Source: Nitrospirota bacterium (GTDB lineage Bacteria > JACPQY01). Taken from it: 64,000 nucleotides of DNA. The DNA lies in the NCBI GenBank assembly GCA_016180645.1, contig JACPAV010000002.1:186001-250000 (forward strand), written 5' to 3'. Within the stretch, counting starts at the first letter, position 1. Each line of letters begins with the position of its first letter. This document shows, piece after piece, positions 7,999 through 16,545 of the stretch. Both the position numbers and the translations under genes were made by a program. Below the pieces are notes generated by a model. That model was not told where the DNA came from. It saw nothing but the letters and a program-made list of their open reading frames with translations, and did not search any database.

Positions 7999-9096
7999 CT
8001 AGTTTCCACGTGGGAAGCCCGGCGACTCCGCAAAAATATTGCGGTTGAGCGCCTCGCCCACGTAACCCGTGTACTCTCCCAACGATCCCAATCTCCTTGC
8101 GCCGGTATCGTCCCGGATGCCGTATCCAAGGCCGGTCAAGGCGTCCCATACTCGCTCAAGATTGTTTCGATACCGGCTCACTTCGATGTAGAGCCGCGGC
8201 CGGAATCGGGACAGGACCTGCGCGGCCCCTTCAAGAACATCCGCCTCGCCCCCATCGACATCGATCTTGATGAAATCGAGCCGATCCATCCCCCGTTCGG
8301 ACACGAACGAGTCCAAAGTAATCTGGGGTACGATCTCCACGGGCCCCAGCGTTGCAATCTGCAGATAGTCCTGACCGGGAATCATCCCGTGTTCCCTGAC
8401 CCATCGTTCGATCTCCCATCGGAACATCCCCGTGATCAGGACGGTTGAGCCGGGACGGGGGCGGAAACCGTCCAGAAGATTGTAGACCGGCAGTCCCTCC
8501 AACGTCCCACCGGACTTCGCGTAGGTGTCCATGAACCCGAGAATGTTGTGAGACGGATCCGAGCGGAGAAACTGGAAAAGCTCGCGCGCAGATCCACCCG
8601 TGGAATAGATGTAGACGCCCGTCTTCAGCCGATCCGCAAGCAGACGGTTGACTTGCGGATCCCAGTGGGTCTCCGGCGAGCCATCGGTGTAGAAGCCTGC
8701 CGTCGATCCGGTCCACCCGGAGTGGACCAACGTGGCCGACCCTTTCCTGGCCCCGACCGCCCCGCGCACCAACTGGACGCGAGGTCCGGCATCGTTGGCT
8801 TGAACATTCTGTATCAGAAGTCGGGAGTATGTGGAGGAAGGCTCGAAACTGTAGACCCGCCCCGCCGCGCCCACCCGCAGGGCGGCCGCTACGGTGAACC
8901 ACCCGATGTTGGCCCCGATATCCACGAAGACCTCTCCGGATCTCAGTCTGGAGATGCACCCCCCCACGTCATCCGGGAGCGGACATTCCTGGACCAGGGG
9001 CGTTCCCGGACGGATGCACATGGATAGCCGGACCGACTCCAGCGCGACAGAATCCATATCAGACGGCCTCTCTCCGCCGACCACCCCATGGGTCAC
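7999..9096 (-). CDS. FkbM-family methyltransferase interrupted by a Rossmann-like domain
   Basis: The 365-residue protein starts and ends as an FkbM SAM-dependent O-methyltransferase. SAM-binding VFVDIGANIGWFTVAAAL lies at ~57-74 and VYSFEPSS at ~83-90, with LDFIKIDVDGGEADVLEGA near ~272-290. Between the halves, residues ~148-240 form an apparently separate nucleotide-binding-like unit: GVYIYSTGGSARELFQFL, ILGFMDTY, LEGLPVYNLLDGF and STVLITGMF. This resembles the N-terminal domain of PglD-type sugar acetyltransferases. The inserted segment is unlike ordinary FkbM enzymes of about 230-260 residues. Residue 14 is an alternative ATG start. The likely role is methylation of a surface sugar, with the insert sensing or binding a nucleotide or sugar. 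Confidence 0.78.
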   Translation of the reverse strand: MTHGVVGGERPSDMDSVALESVRLSMCIRPGTPLVQECPLPDDVGGCISRLRSGEVFVDIGANIGWFTVAAALRVGAAGRVYSFEPSSTYSRLLIQNVQANDAGPRVQLVRGAVGARKGSATLVHSGWTGSTAGFYTDGSPETHWDPQVNRLLADRLKTGVYIYSTGGSARELFQFLRSDPSHNILGFMDTYAKSGGTLEGLPVYNLLDGFRPRPGSTVLITGMFRWEIERWVREHGMIPGQDYLQIATLGPVEIVPQITLDSFVSERGMDRLDFIKIDVDGGEADVLEGAAQVLSRFRPRLYIEVSRYRNNLERVWDALTGLGYGIRDDTGARRLGSLGEYTGYVGEALNRNIFAESPGFPRGN

Positions 9097-9105
9097 GATT
9101 CACAT

Positions 9106-9924
9106 TCACCCCGCGAAGGAATCCCCGTCACGCTTCAAGAAAGCCGCGGAGTGCGGGCGAATTCCATGTCCACTCCGACCCGCGGGAAGTCCCGCCTCCG
9201 GGGCCAAGGCCGATGGGCCGAGAGCCTTTTCCACGAAGAACAGGAACCTTCGCGGATGCACGAGCGAAGGTACCTGCGAAGCCCGCAGCGAACGCTCGTT
9301 TTTCAGCGCAGGGTACTTTCGGATATGGTCGCGATGGACAAACAGCAAGATGTTCTGCGCATACCACCATTCCACGCGCGGATCCGACCAGATACGCGGC
9401 CGGATACAATCCAGTGCCGAGAATCCGGCGCGATCAAACAGCCTGGCCCACCACATCGGCCACCGTTCGTGCACGTGCTCCGGCCCACCCTGAAAGGGCG
9501 AGGCTGCCGAGAAGAGCACCACTGGCGCGTGCCGTGTCAGGCTCCGCACGAGATTCGCGCCTCCCTTTGGCGCCAAGTGCTCGCCGACCTCCACGGAGAC
9601 GGCCAGATCGAACCGCTCATGAAGGCGGATGGGCTCCGCCAAGTTCCCCGGGCGAAAGAACTCGTAAGGCAGGTGGAATGTTTCAGCCGTGACATAGGGA
9701 CCGTCCACCCCCACCAGCCGCTCCGCTCCGTATTTCCTGAAGGCATGGAGCCACTTGCCGTCGTTGCAGCCCAGATCGAGGACGGATTTGGGTGCTATCC
9801 ATTTCATCACCATGGGAACGACAACGTCCTGAGAGCCCAGCCGGGGAGGGCCGCATAACTTGGGCGCTGTCAGGAACTCCTGCGTGTAGTAGGGCGAAAC
9901 GGATCCGCTCGCCGATCTCGTCAT
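9106..9924 (-). CDS. class I SAM-dependent methyltransferase
   Basis: 272 residues. SAM-binding motif I is SVLDLGCNDGKWLHAF at ~47-62, followed by ERLVGVDGPYV and the catalytic-region segment FDLAVSVEVGEHLAPKGG at ~106-123. A long C-terminal part carries VEWWYAQNILLFVHRDH. It ends 9 bp before the FkbM-type gene and starts 34 bp after the dehydrogenase gene. Probably it methylates a sugar of the glycan made by this unit; the acceptor is not evident. Confidence 0.85.
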   Translation of the reverse strand: MTRSASGSVSPYYTQEFLTAPKLCGPPRLGSQDVVVPMVMKWIAPKSVLDLGCNDGKWLHAFRKYGAERLVGVDGPYVTAETFHLPYEFFRPGNLAEPIRLHERFDLAVSVEVGEHLAPKGGANLVRSLTRHAPVVLFSAASPFQGGPEHVHERWPMWWARLFDRAGFSALDCIRPRIWSDPRVEWWYAQNILLFVHRDHIRKYPALKNERSLRASQVPSLVHPRRFLFFVEKALGPSALAPEAGLPAGRSGHGIRPHSAAFLKRDGDSFAG

Positions 9925-9958
9925 GGCAGCCCCCCTCCCGGAATATGCTTCTGCGCGC

Positions 9959-11389
9959 TCATAATGCAGCCTCCTCCGCTAAATGATCCTCCGTGGGGAG
10001 AGACCTCTCCCAATCCGTCTCCGCGGGCATCGGCTCGGCGGAACCCAATCCCAGGGCGAAGTACTCCAGCCCCGCTCGGCCTTCGAGTTGCCGCCGGAGA
10101 ACTCTCCAAGCGTCCACGACAACGCTCGGAAACCCCGGGGTCCCCCATGACTTCAGGTCCATGCTCATGAACTCGTCCATCGGGTGACACACCACCACCC
10201 CTCGCGCTCCCCGCACCGCCTGCTCCAGTGAGTCGGCGTACGTCACCGCAGTGCCCAGGAGACCCCGGGCGGATTCGATGGCCAGAGCGTCATAGACCAC
10301 GACGCGCCGACCCGAAGAGGCCAGGCGCCGGGCAATCGCCAGCCCCTGCGACTCCTCCACCACCATCGTGTTCGGTTTGTAGGCCAAGCCCAGAACCGCC
10401 ACCGTGTCCTCCGGAGCAAGTTTCGACTGCACCAGAGCCACGATTCTCTCCACCTGGCGCCGATTGAATCGATCCGTGGCCAGCGGCAGGCTGTCCGGAC
10501 ACCCGAGCTTCTTCTGAAGAAAACTTATCGCCAGGTTGTCGCGAGGAAAACACGGGCCTCCGTACCCCATCCCCCCTTTCAGGAACCGCGGACCGATGCG
10601 CGAATCGCGGCCCAGGGCCTGTGTGACGGTATCCACGTCCCCTCCCGGCAATTTCTCGCAGATTTCAGTCAACATGTTGGCAAAGCTGATCTTCATCGTG
10701 ACGTACGTGTTCACCGCCAATTTCGCCAGCTCGGCATTCTCGAAATTCATCCGCACGACCGGAGGATCATTCTGGAGCCGGCGCCGGTACAAATCCTCGA
10801 GCCACCGGCCAGCGCGCTCGTCCCCCTGACCGATCAGAACGAAATCGGGGTTCAGAAAATCGTGGATCACGCTCCCCAACGCGATGAATTCCGGGCTGTA
10901 GCACAGGCCGAAATCGGAACCGCAGATCCGGCCTGAACTGCGCTCCAGGAGCCGACGTATCGGCCCCCGGGTGGCGCCCGGCAGAACCGTGCTGCTGATG
11001 ACAAACAGGTGGTAGCCCCGCTTCCGGGAGAGGGCCTCCCCCGCTTTCTCCAGCGCCGGCTCCAGGAATCTCAAAGAGAACCCCCCATCCGCGTCGGAGG
11101 GCGTCGGGAGAACAAAGAACGTGACCTGGGTCCCGCGGACCGCTTCGGCCAGATCGGCGGTGGCGGTCAGGCGGCTCCTGGAATCCGCGATTGCCTCTCC
11201 AAGTCGGGGCTCGTACAGAGGGGCTTTCCCTTCCCGAATCGATTGCACAACATCGGGACGGATGTCCACGCCCACCACGGTCGATCCTCGCCAGGCCATG
11301 CAGGCCGCCATACACGCCCCCAATTTCCCAAGACCGACCACGGATACGGGATCGAGGCATTCCGCGGGGGGGACCCCTTCGTCACGCAT
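9959..11389 (-). CDS. UDP-glucose/GDP-mannose dehydrogenase family protein
   Basis: Four-electron oxidation of a nucleotide-sugar C6 alcohol to the uronate is expected. Counting from the ATG at 11389 (476 residues), NAD binding is PVSVVGLGKLGACMA near 14-28. YSPEF supplies the catalytic Glu near 167, AELAKLAVN the Lys near 223, and GYGGPCFPRDN the thioester Cys near 280. The C-terminal domain has VLGLAYKPNT. A longer reading from 11461 adds 24 residues with no family match, so the inner ATG, overlapping the upstream stop by 8 bp, is preferred. The identity of the sugar (UDP-Glc, UDP-ManNAc, GDP-Man) cannot be told from these motifs. Confidence 0.9.
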   Translation of the reverse strand: MRDEGVPPAECLDPVSVVGLGKLGACMAACMAWRGSTVVGVDIRPDVVQSIREGKAPLYEPRLGEAIADSRSRLTATADLAEAVRGTQVTFFVLPTPSDADGGFSLRFLEPALEKAGEALSRKRGYHLFVISSTVLPGATRGPIRRLLERSSGRICGSDFGLCYSPEFIALGSVIHDFLNPDFVLIGQGDERAGRWLEDLYRRRLQNDPPVVRMNFENAELAKLAVNTYVTMKISFANMLTEICEKLPGGDVDTVTQALGRDSRIGPRFLKGGMGYGGPCFPRDNLAISFLQKKLGCPDSLPLATDRFNRRQVERIVALVQSKLAPEDTVAVLGLAYKPNTMVVEESQGLAIARRLASSGRRVVVYDALAIESARGLLGTAVTYADSLEQAVRGARGVVVCHPMDEFMSMDLKSWGTPGFPSVVVDAWRVLRRQLEGRAGLEYFALGLGSAEPMPAETDWERSLPTEDHLAEEAAL

Positions 11390-12515
11390 CGTTGACCCCC
11401 TCCGCGAACGGTTCGAGAGGCACGGCGCCCGCGAAAGGAACTTTTCCACCTGCCGTTTCAACCTGCGCGGAATGGGCCACCCGTCGCCTCGCGCCGACGG
11501 ATTTCACCTCCCGCCACCGGGCCACAAGATCCCGCGCGCGTTCGAGATACGTGTGGTCCGCTCTCACTCGCCTGCAACCCGAACGCGCTATCTTCTCACG
11601 CTCCGAATCCCGCTCCAGATAGTGACGGACGAGAGAGGGGATCTCCGCAGGATCCCGGTAGGTCACCACGTCCCTTCCGGCGTCGAAGAAGCGCGCCAAT
11701 TCCTCTTTGTGCGGGGTGACCACCATGCACCCGTTCCCCATCGCCTGGAAAACCCGATCCGAAATCACGCCATCCTCATCGTTGGCGTCCACGCAGATCC
11801 GGGTTTCGCCGTACATCCCATAGACGGCCCGAGTGTCTTCCAGACGCCCCCGGTAGGATTGGCGCAGGCCTGAGCGGTCGATCGCGGGCTGCCCCGCGGA
11901 CCCAAACAGATCCAGCCCCAGCGATTGAAGATTCAACAGCGCCCGCTGCCTCCATCCCCCCTCCTCGCGCACGTTTCCCACGAAGGCCACCTTTCTGACC
12001 CGGCCCTCTCCGGGCGGAACGGAAATGAGGCTGTCGAACGCGTTTGGAAGATAGAAGGCCCGGCCCGCGAGCGCGCGAACCCGCGTCGCATCCTGCTCCC
12101 GGTGCATCGCGAAACAGTTCCGTTCGGACCCCACCAACACCTGGAATATTCGACTCCGAATCGAGCCGTCCCCTCGAAGATACCCCGACACGAGATCGTC
12201 CACGTAGGTCACGCTCCGGAACCCCCAGGCGTCAAAGAGCGAGCAGAGCCTTCCGCGATTCTCGGCGACGAGGCATGCGTTCAGATTGCACCCCAGAACA
12301 AAGTCGACCTCGGCTCGTTCAAGATACCGCCTGAGCGCGCCCAGAAGGGACTCACGATGCGCGGCCAGAAGCGAGAGAAGCTTCGAACGATCGAACAGGT
12401 GGACCCGGTGTCCTCCCACGCCCAGGGCGCGCGCCAACCCCCCGATGATTCCCGCCTCCGCGTACCAACTCGACGGATCCGTGATGACCGCGACGGAAAG
12501 TTTCCTATGAGGCAT
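11382..12515 (-). CDS. CgeB-like glycosyltransferase
   Basis: Starting at the ATG at 12515 the protein is about 377 residues and opens with the first strand KLSVAVITDPSSW. A longer reading to 12599 adds unrelated residues. The C-terminal part has the CgeB/Glyco_trans_1_2 pattern: RKVAFVGNVREEGGWRQRAL, ICVDANDEDGVISDRVFQAM and GNGCMVVTPHKEELARFFDAG, then a segment of the type VVTYRDPAEIPSLVRHYL. This family transfers sugars to proteins or polysaccharides. A similar protein is at 21.5-22.8 kb. The 222 bp upstream (12516-12737) show nothing beyond possible leader sequence. Confidence 0.82.
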   Translation of the reverse strand: MPHRKLSVAVITDPSSWYAEAGIIGGLARALGVGGHRVHLFDRSKLLSLLAAHRESLLGALRRYLERAEVDFVLGCNLNACLVAENRGRLCSLFDAWGFRSVTYVDDLVSGYLRGDGSIRSRIFQVLVGSERNCFAMHREQDATRVRALAGRAFYLPNAFDSLISVPPGEGRVRKVAFVGNVREEGGWRQRALLNLQSLGLDLFGSAGQPAIDRSGLRQSYRGRLEDTRAVYGMYGETRICVDANDEDGVISDRVFQAMGNGCMVVTPHKEELARFFDAGRDVVTYRDPAEIPSLVRHYLERDSEREKIARSGCRRVRADHTYLERARDLVARWREVKSVGARRRVAHSAQVETAGGKVPFAGAVPLEPFAEGVNDA

Positions 12516-12737
12516 AGATCCGAAAAAAGCTTGGAAAACAGAAATCCCAGGTCTCGGATCCAAGCCGGACCGTGAAGGGAGGAATGGGCCGCGTTTCACC
12601 CGCCTTCCCCCCCATGATGCCCCGCTCCTTCAAGGACCGGGCCAGTTCCGCGGAGGCATCCGCGACGGGCGATCCTCCTTTCCGCCGTAAAGGTTCCCCC
12701 CGAGCCGCACTTGGTCTGGAACGGAAGATCCGGCGTT

Positions 12738-13757
12738 TCATAGCCGGCGATACTCGACCATGAGGGCATCCACGATCTTGCGGGGGTGCCAGTGCTGAAC
12801 CATGAACTCCCGCGAGTTCCTTCCGGTTTCCATGCGATGGTCCCCATCCGAGATCAGCCGCCCGAGCACGGTTTCAAGCTCGGCCGAATCCCCCGCGGCC
12901 AGCCAAGGCAGTGCATCGGTTCCCGCAAACCGCGCCGCCTCCGAGCGGGTCCTCTCCGCCAGACGGGCAATGGTGGGGGTGCCTTGGCTCAAAGCTTCGA
13001 GCGACGACACGCCGAAGTATCCCTGCAAATGATCGAAAAAGATGTGGCAGTTTCGCTTCCGCTCCAGGCACTCGGAGTGGGGGACGTTTTCAATGAGGTC
13101 GAGGTCCAGGAAACCGTTGTATCGGGCCTTGAGACCCGCGTAGACGCGCACCAGGAGTTCGGTGTCCTTGATCTCCTTCTTGGTCGGCGACTGACCGATT
13201 CTTACTCGTGACTCGTGAGTCGCGACTCGTGACTCGTGGGGAAGGTAGAGTGGATCGTCGATGGGAACGAGATTGGGTATCCACGTGGCCTCCGGAAGAA
13301 AATCCAAGAGGTCCGGCGTGCTGACCAGAAATGTTCTTCGAGAACTCTGCGCGCGGAATCGAGCCGGATCGGATCGAAGGGGCTCGCCATGTTGATGGTA
13401 GATCGCCCTTTTCCCCTTCATGAAATCCTTGGCCCTGAAAGGACCCAGAGGCGTTTCCTCATCGGCAAAGGCGTGAAAGTGAAAGAGATCGGCATCGCGG
13501 AGAACCTGTTCGATCTCCTCCACGTTCGAGGTTCGATGACCTCCACGAAGGGGGAAATGCCGCGGGAGGGCAGGAGCCCGGAGCGGCCGTTCGACATCCG
13601 ACGATTCCGGAACATGGATGTCCTTCCTGTAGTTGAAGTTGTATTTGACGGCCGTGGTCACCAGACGGCAGGAATGTTCGGTGTGACGGTTGATCGCATC
13701 GGTGAAGGCGATCCCCATCCCGGCGGGATCATTGGTGCAAATCATGAGGATGCGCAT
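12738..13757 (-). CDS. glycosyltransferase (GT-B, CgeB/GT4-like)
   Basis: About 339 residues from an ATG at 13757 preceded by GAGGGG at a 7-nt spacing; a GTG at 13775 is possible. The N-terminal strand is RILMICTNDPAGMGIAFTDA, DLFHFHAFADEETPLG follows, and the C-terminal half has CHIFFDHLQGYFGVSSLEAL, SQGTPTIARLAE and a final WHPRKIVDALMVEYRRL. In the middle, residues HESRVATHESRV are encoded by a 7-bp tandem repeat array (13204-13238), a local expansion rather than a conserved motif. It lies 22 bp after the sialate-synthase fusion gene. Confidence 0.8.
   Translation of the reverse strand: MRILMICTNDPAGMGIAFTDAINRHTEHSCRLVTTAVKYNFNYRKDIHVPESSDVERPLRAPALPRHFPLRGGHRTSNVEEIEQVLRDADLFHFHAFADEETPLGPFRAKDFMKGKRAIYHQHGEPLRSDPARFRAQSSRRTFLVSTPDLLDFLPEATWIPNLVPIDDPLYLPHESRVATHESRVRIGQSPTKKEIKDTELLVRVYAGLKARYNGFLDLDLIENVPHSECLERKRNCHIFFDHLQGYFGVSSLEALSQGTPTIARLAERTRSEAARFAGTDALPWLAAGDSAELETVLGRLISDGDHRMETGRNSREFMVQHWHPRKIVDALMVEYRRL
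13204..13238. repeat. heptamer tandem repeat (ACTCGTG)5 inside a coding region
   Basis: Five consecutive 7-bp units: ACTCGTG, ACTCGTG, AGTCGCG, ACTCGTG, ACTCGTG. A 7-bp unit shifts the reading phase each time, so the encoded residues are not a simple repeat. It belongs to the dispersed heptamer family described in the findings. Confidence 0.85.
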
Positions 13758-13779
13758 CCCAATTCCCCTCGGCACGTCC

Positions 13780-15726
13780 TCAGAGAAAGCGGCTCAGGCG
13801 GCTGAGGGCCTCCAGCGCCCGTTTCCCTTTCCACTGGTGGCCGCGCCAGATCTCGGGGACGAACCCCTCGTCGTAGTCTTTCAATTCGCCGAATACGGCT
13901 TCGAAGGGAATCTCACCCTCGCCGATTTGGACTCCCTCCCCATGCACGCCATGGGCGTCCGCCACGTGCAAGTGGCGAATGTAGGGCCTCACCGCGCGGA
14001 CGAAAGAAACAATGTCCTTGCCGACGTGCTTGCAGTAGAGCTGGGCATGCGACGTATCCAAACAGATGTTGAACTTCGTTTCCGCGCAAAACGCGGCGAT
14101 CTCTTCGGGATTCAGAAAAAGGTAGCCCGTCCATTGGCCCCCGAAATACCACGGAAAGGGCGGCAGGTTCTCGAGGAGGACTTCCACTCCGGTCGTGTCA
14201 AGCCGGCGGAGGGAGTCGATGAATCGGCCCGACATTCCATTCGCGCCGGGATATCCATTCAGACTCATCCCCCCCGGATGGAGGATCACTTTGGGCTTCG
14301 ACCCGTGATTGAAGGAAGGACCCATCTTCCGAGCCATGTTGATCACGCGCTGAGCCACGGAAATCGAGCACTGGCGGGTGGCCATGTCTTTCGATGCCAG
14401 ATCGAGAATGACGTCTCCGTCGTACTCGGGGGCATGAACGACAAGGTTCTGGGGAAATCGACCCGGGGGCGGCTCGATCTCCAAGTCGCGGTCCGTCATG
14501 TGGAATTCGAAGAGGTCGGGCTTGTATTCGACAAACTTGTCCACGTCCGTCACCCGGACGATCAAGCCCCACTTCTTGGAGCTGACGGGGCGGGCCATCG
14601 GCGCCTCCGGCTCCCTCAGATCGTCCTCCACAAAAAGCTCACCCGCCATCATGTCCCGATGTGCGGTTCTCCCGATGAGCTGGTCGGCCAGATGGGGCGA
14701 GAGGCCTTTCCCCGGCCCCATGACGGTGATTTTGTCCTGCGTGATGACCTCGCCGATCTTGATATCGGCGGCGGCCACGAGGCTCTTGGCGAACAGCTCC
14801 CGATTGAGCTGTTCTCCCTGAGTCATTCGCTTGACGCCGGTGCCCAAGCACTCCTCCACAACGCGTATCCCATGAACCAAGCGGGCAAATTCATCTTTCT
14901 CGAGACTGACTTTGTGGTCGGGCCCCCACGCCGTCCGATCATGCGTGAAATGTTTTTCGACAATCCGCGCGCCGCGCGCGACGGCGGCGAGTGAAACTTC
15001 GATCCCGCGGTCGTGCCCCGAGTAGCCTACGGTGACCCCGAACTTCTGGAGTTCATCCATGACTTTCAGATTCACTTCCCGGTAGAGGGCCGGATACAGG
15101 CTTACGCAATGGAGAATGGCGAATTCGGCTCTTTTCGATTTGAGGAAGTTCACCGTGCCTTCGATTTCCGGCATGAGCGACATCCCGGTGGAGAGAAGAA
15201 GCGGTTTCCCATGGGCGGACATTCTCGCCAGCAGCGGCCAATTGGTGAGATCCGCCGACGAGACCTTGAAGGCCTGCACCCCCAGTTGGGCGACAAAGTC
15301 CACGCTGGGCGGATCGAAGGCCGTGCACAGAAGTTCGATTTCCAGCTCCCGACAGCGTTCGGCCAGCCGCGAGTAGGCTTCTTCATCCAGCTCCACCCGG
15401 CGGAGGATCGGGATCATGTACTGAAAGTGTCTCTCGTGCTGGATCACCTGCTCCAGCACGTCGGAGGTGTAAAGGGATTTCAGATCGCGCTTTTGGAACT
15501 TGACGGCATCGGCGCCTGCCGCCTTGGCGTCCTCAATCAGGCGAAGAGCAAGGTCCTCGCTCCCATTATGATTGATTCCTATTTCGGCGATGACGAAGGT
15601 TCGCTGCCCTTCGCCGATGAGCCGCCGGCCTATCCTAAGAGGATCCGGCACGCTCCGCTCCAGCCAAGGAAGGCGCGGTCCCTCACGCCATGGGGCCACG
15701 ACGGCCCCGCGCCGACAGGCGCACAT
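13780..15726 (-). CDS. N-acetylneuraminate-synthase-type protein fused to a sugar isomerase-like TIM barrel
   Basis: This 648-residue protein joins two enzymes. Residues ~25-300 are a NeuB-family aldolase (FVIAEIGINHNG, AGADAVKFQKRDL, LLLSTGMS, HCVSLYP, GYSGHDRG, EKHFTHDRT) that condenses PEP with an N-acyl sugar. An SAF/antifreeze-like domain follows at ~315-385 (MGPGKGLSPHLADQLIGRTA). From ~395 on there is a xylose-isomerase/AP-endonuclease-2-like barrel (LVVHAPEYDGDVILDL, VEVLLENLPPFPW, NICLDTSHAQLY, IRHLHVADAHGVHGEG). The ATG at 15726 has GGGAG close upstream; a GTG at 15651 near the start of homology is an alternative. It is the second gene of the unit headed by the regulator. The fused barrel might make or interconvert the sugar substrate. 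Confidence 0.88.
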   Translation of the reverse strand: MCACRRGAVVAPWREGPRLPWLERSVPDPLRIGRRLIGEGQRTFVIAEIGINHNGSEDLALRLIEDAKAAGADAVKFQKRDLKSLYTSDVLEQVIQHERHFQYMIPILRRVELDEEAYSRLAERCRELEIELLCTAFDPPSVDFVAQLGVQAFKVSSADLTNWPLLARMSAHGKPLLLSTGMSLMPEIEGTVNFLKSKRAEFAILHCVSLYPALYREVNLKVMDELQKFGVTVGYSGHDRGIEVSLAAVARGARIVEKHFTHDRTAWGPDHKVSLEKDEFARLVHGIRVVEECLGTGVKRMTQGEQLNRELFAKSLVAAADIKIGEVITQDKITVMGPGKGLSPHLADQLIGRTAHRDMMAGELFVEDDLREPEAPMARPVSSKKWGLIVRVTDVDKFVEYKPDLFEFHMTDRDLEIEPPPGRFPQNLVVHAPEYDGDVILDLASKDMATRQCSISVAQRVINMARKMGPSFNHGSKPKVILHPGGMSLNGYPGANGMSGRFIDSLRRLDTTGVEVLLENLPPFPWYFGGQWTGYLFLNPEEIAAFCAETKFNICLDTSHAQLYCKHVGKDIVSFVRAVRPYIRHLHVADAHGVHGEGVQIGEGEIPFEAVFGELKDYDEGFVPEIWRGHQWKGKRALEALSRLSRFL

Positions 15727-15771
15727 TTGTCTCCCAGCGTGAGGGGCCGACTTTGCATCGGCGTATTCGCG

Positions 15772-16386
15772 CTACAGCTGAATGACACAAATCCCTCCCT
15801 GTTCCAGCCCCTTGACCTGTTCCAGGATCTCGTTCTTGCGCGCGAAGGAGGTGATGATCACGCCGTCCGGGCTCAGCTCCCTGATGGAATCCGGACGCGA
15901 GACCTTCCATTGCCCGAAGGATTGCCCCCATTTGCGTTCATCGTTGTCCACCACGCCAACAATCTCCACCGGAACGTTGCGAAGGGCCGCGCTGACCACT
16001 TCTCCCGTTTCCGAGGCCCCAAACAGAACCACTCGGCGGATATGCCCGTTCAGATGTTTCTGTACCGCCCGCTGGATGGCGCCCTTGATGTACGAATAAG
16101 CCCGCACCAGCTCGACGGACGACTCCATCAGAAAATTCATCCTGGCTTCGTTCCCCAGTGGAGTGACTTGGTACGTCATCCTCTTTCTTGAGAGTTCCTC
16201 CTTGGCAATCCACCCCTTCCGGATGCCTTCGTCGATGTAGTAATTGACTTGGGCGCTGGAGACGCCGACCAGTCCGGACAACTTGTGTTGGCTCAAGTTC
16301 GGATTCTCGCTGAGAAAATTCAGGAGATAGAGCAACTTAAACTTGTGTGTGGGTTTCCAGCATGAGAAGCTGGAGAATTCTTTCAT
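15772..16386 (-). CDS. MarR-like winged-helix regulator fused to a Rossmann-like C-terminal domain
   Basis: About 204 residues from an ATG at 16386 (a TTG at 16398 is also possible, with AAGGA just before it). Residues ~10-75 are a winged helix of the type found in EPS-associated MarR proteins: HKFKLLYLLNFLSENPNLSQ, LSGLVGVSSAQVNYYIDEGI as recognition helix and RMTYQVTPLG as wing. From ~110 a second domain resembles a dinucleotide- or sugar-binding fold (RRVVLFGASETGEVVSAAL, VEIVGVVDNDERKWG, PDGVIITSFARKNEIL). As first gene of a glycan operon it probably regulates that operon and, by the shared GTTCGTTC site, the 4-kb promoters. The C-terminal domain could sense a nucleotide-sugar. Both roles are inferred. 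Confidence 0.8.
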   Translation of the reverse strand: MKEFSSFSCWKPTHKFKLLYLLNFLSENPNLSQHKLSGLVGVSSAQVNYYIDEGIRKGWIAKEELSRKRMTYQVTPLGNEARMNFLMESSVELVRAYSYIKGAIQRAVQKHLNGHIRRVVLFGASETGEVVSAALRNVPVEIVGVVDNDERKWGQSFGQWKVSRPDSIRELSPDGVIITSFARKNEILEQVKGLEQGGICVIQL

Positions 16387-16470
16387 GTCTATTCGCAATC
16401 CTTCCTTAGTTGCGGCCCTTTCGGCACCGGGGATTATCCCCCGGATGCTATCCTTAGCAATTCCTTTGAG

Positions 16471-16498
16471 TCTATTACAACATATGGTGGTTTGTCAA
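16471..16498 (-). promoter_or_regulatory. sigma-70 promoter of the regulator-led glycan unit
   Basis: On the minus strand TTGACA (16493-16498) is followed after 16 bp by AATAGA (16471-16476), or after 15 bp by TAATAG. The predicted start is about 80 nt upstream of the regulator ATG at 16386. Confidence 0.55.
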
Positions 16499-16500
16499 GC

Positions 16501-16508
16501 GAACGAAC
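16501..16508 (-). promoter_or_regulatory. GTTCGTTC half-site abutting the -35 element
   Basis: GTTCGTTC on the minus strand lies 2 bp upstream of the TTGACA at 16493-16498. The same 8-mer begins the palindrome at 3986-4004. A protein bound here would touch RNA polymerase, consistent with autoregulation by the gene at 15772-16386. Confidence 0.4.
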
Positions 16509-16518
16509 AAAGGAACAA

Positions 16519-16545
16519 GCCCCCTGCCAGGTTTCGGCAGGGGGC
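16519..16545 (-). terminator. Rho-independent-type terminator of the 37-16.7 kb unit
   Basis: GCCCCCTGCC and GGCAGGGGGC form a perfect 10-bp stem with a 7-nt loop. On the minus strand it is followed by the T-rich run TTGTTCCTTTGTTCG. It lies about 200 bp after the last gene (stop at 16748) and just before the promoter of the next unit. Confidence 0.7.

Noticed and set aside
13690-14994. Long plus-strand open frame of over 400 codons
   Set aside because: It is the antisense shadow of the sialate-synthase fusion gene; it shows no family motif, and the minus strand carries a clear NeuB protein.
16519-16545. Considered as an attenuator of the regulator operon
   Set aside because: It lies upstream of that operon's promoter, so it is outside its transcript; it fits a terminator of the preceding unit.
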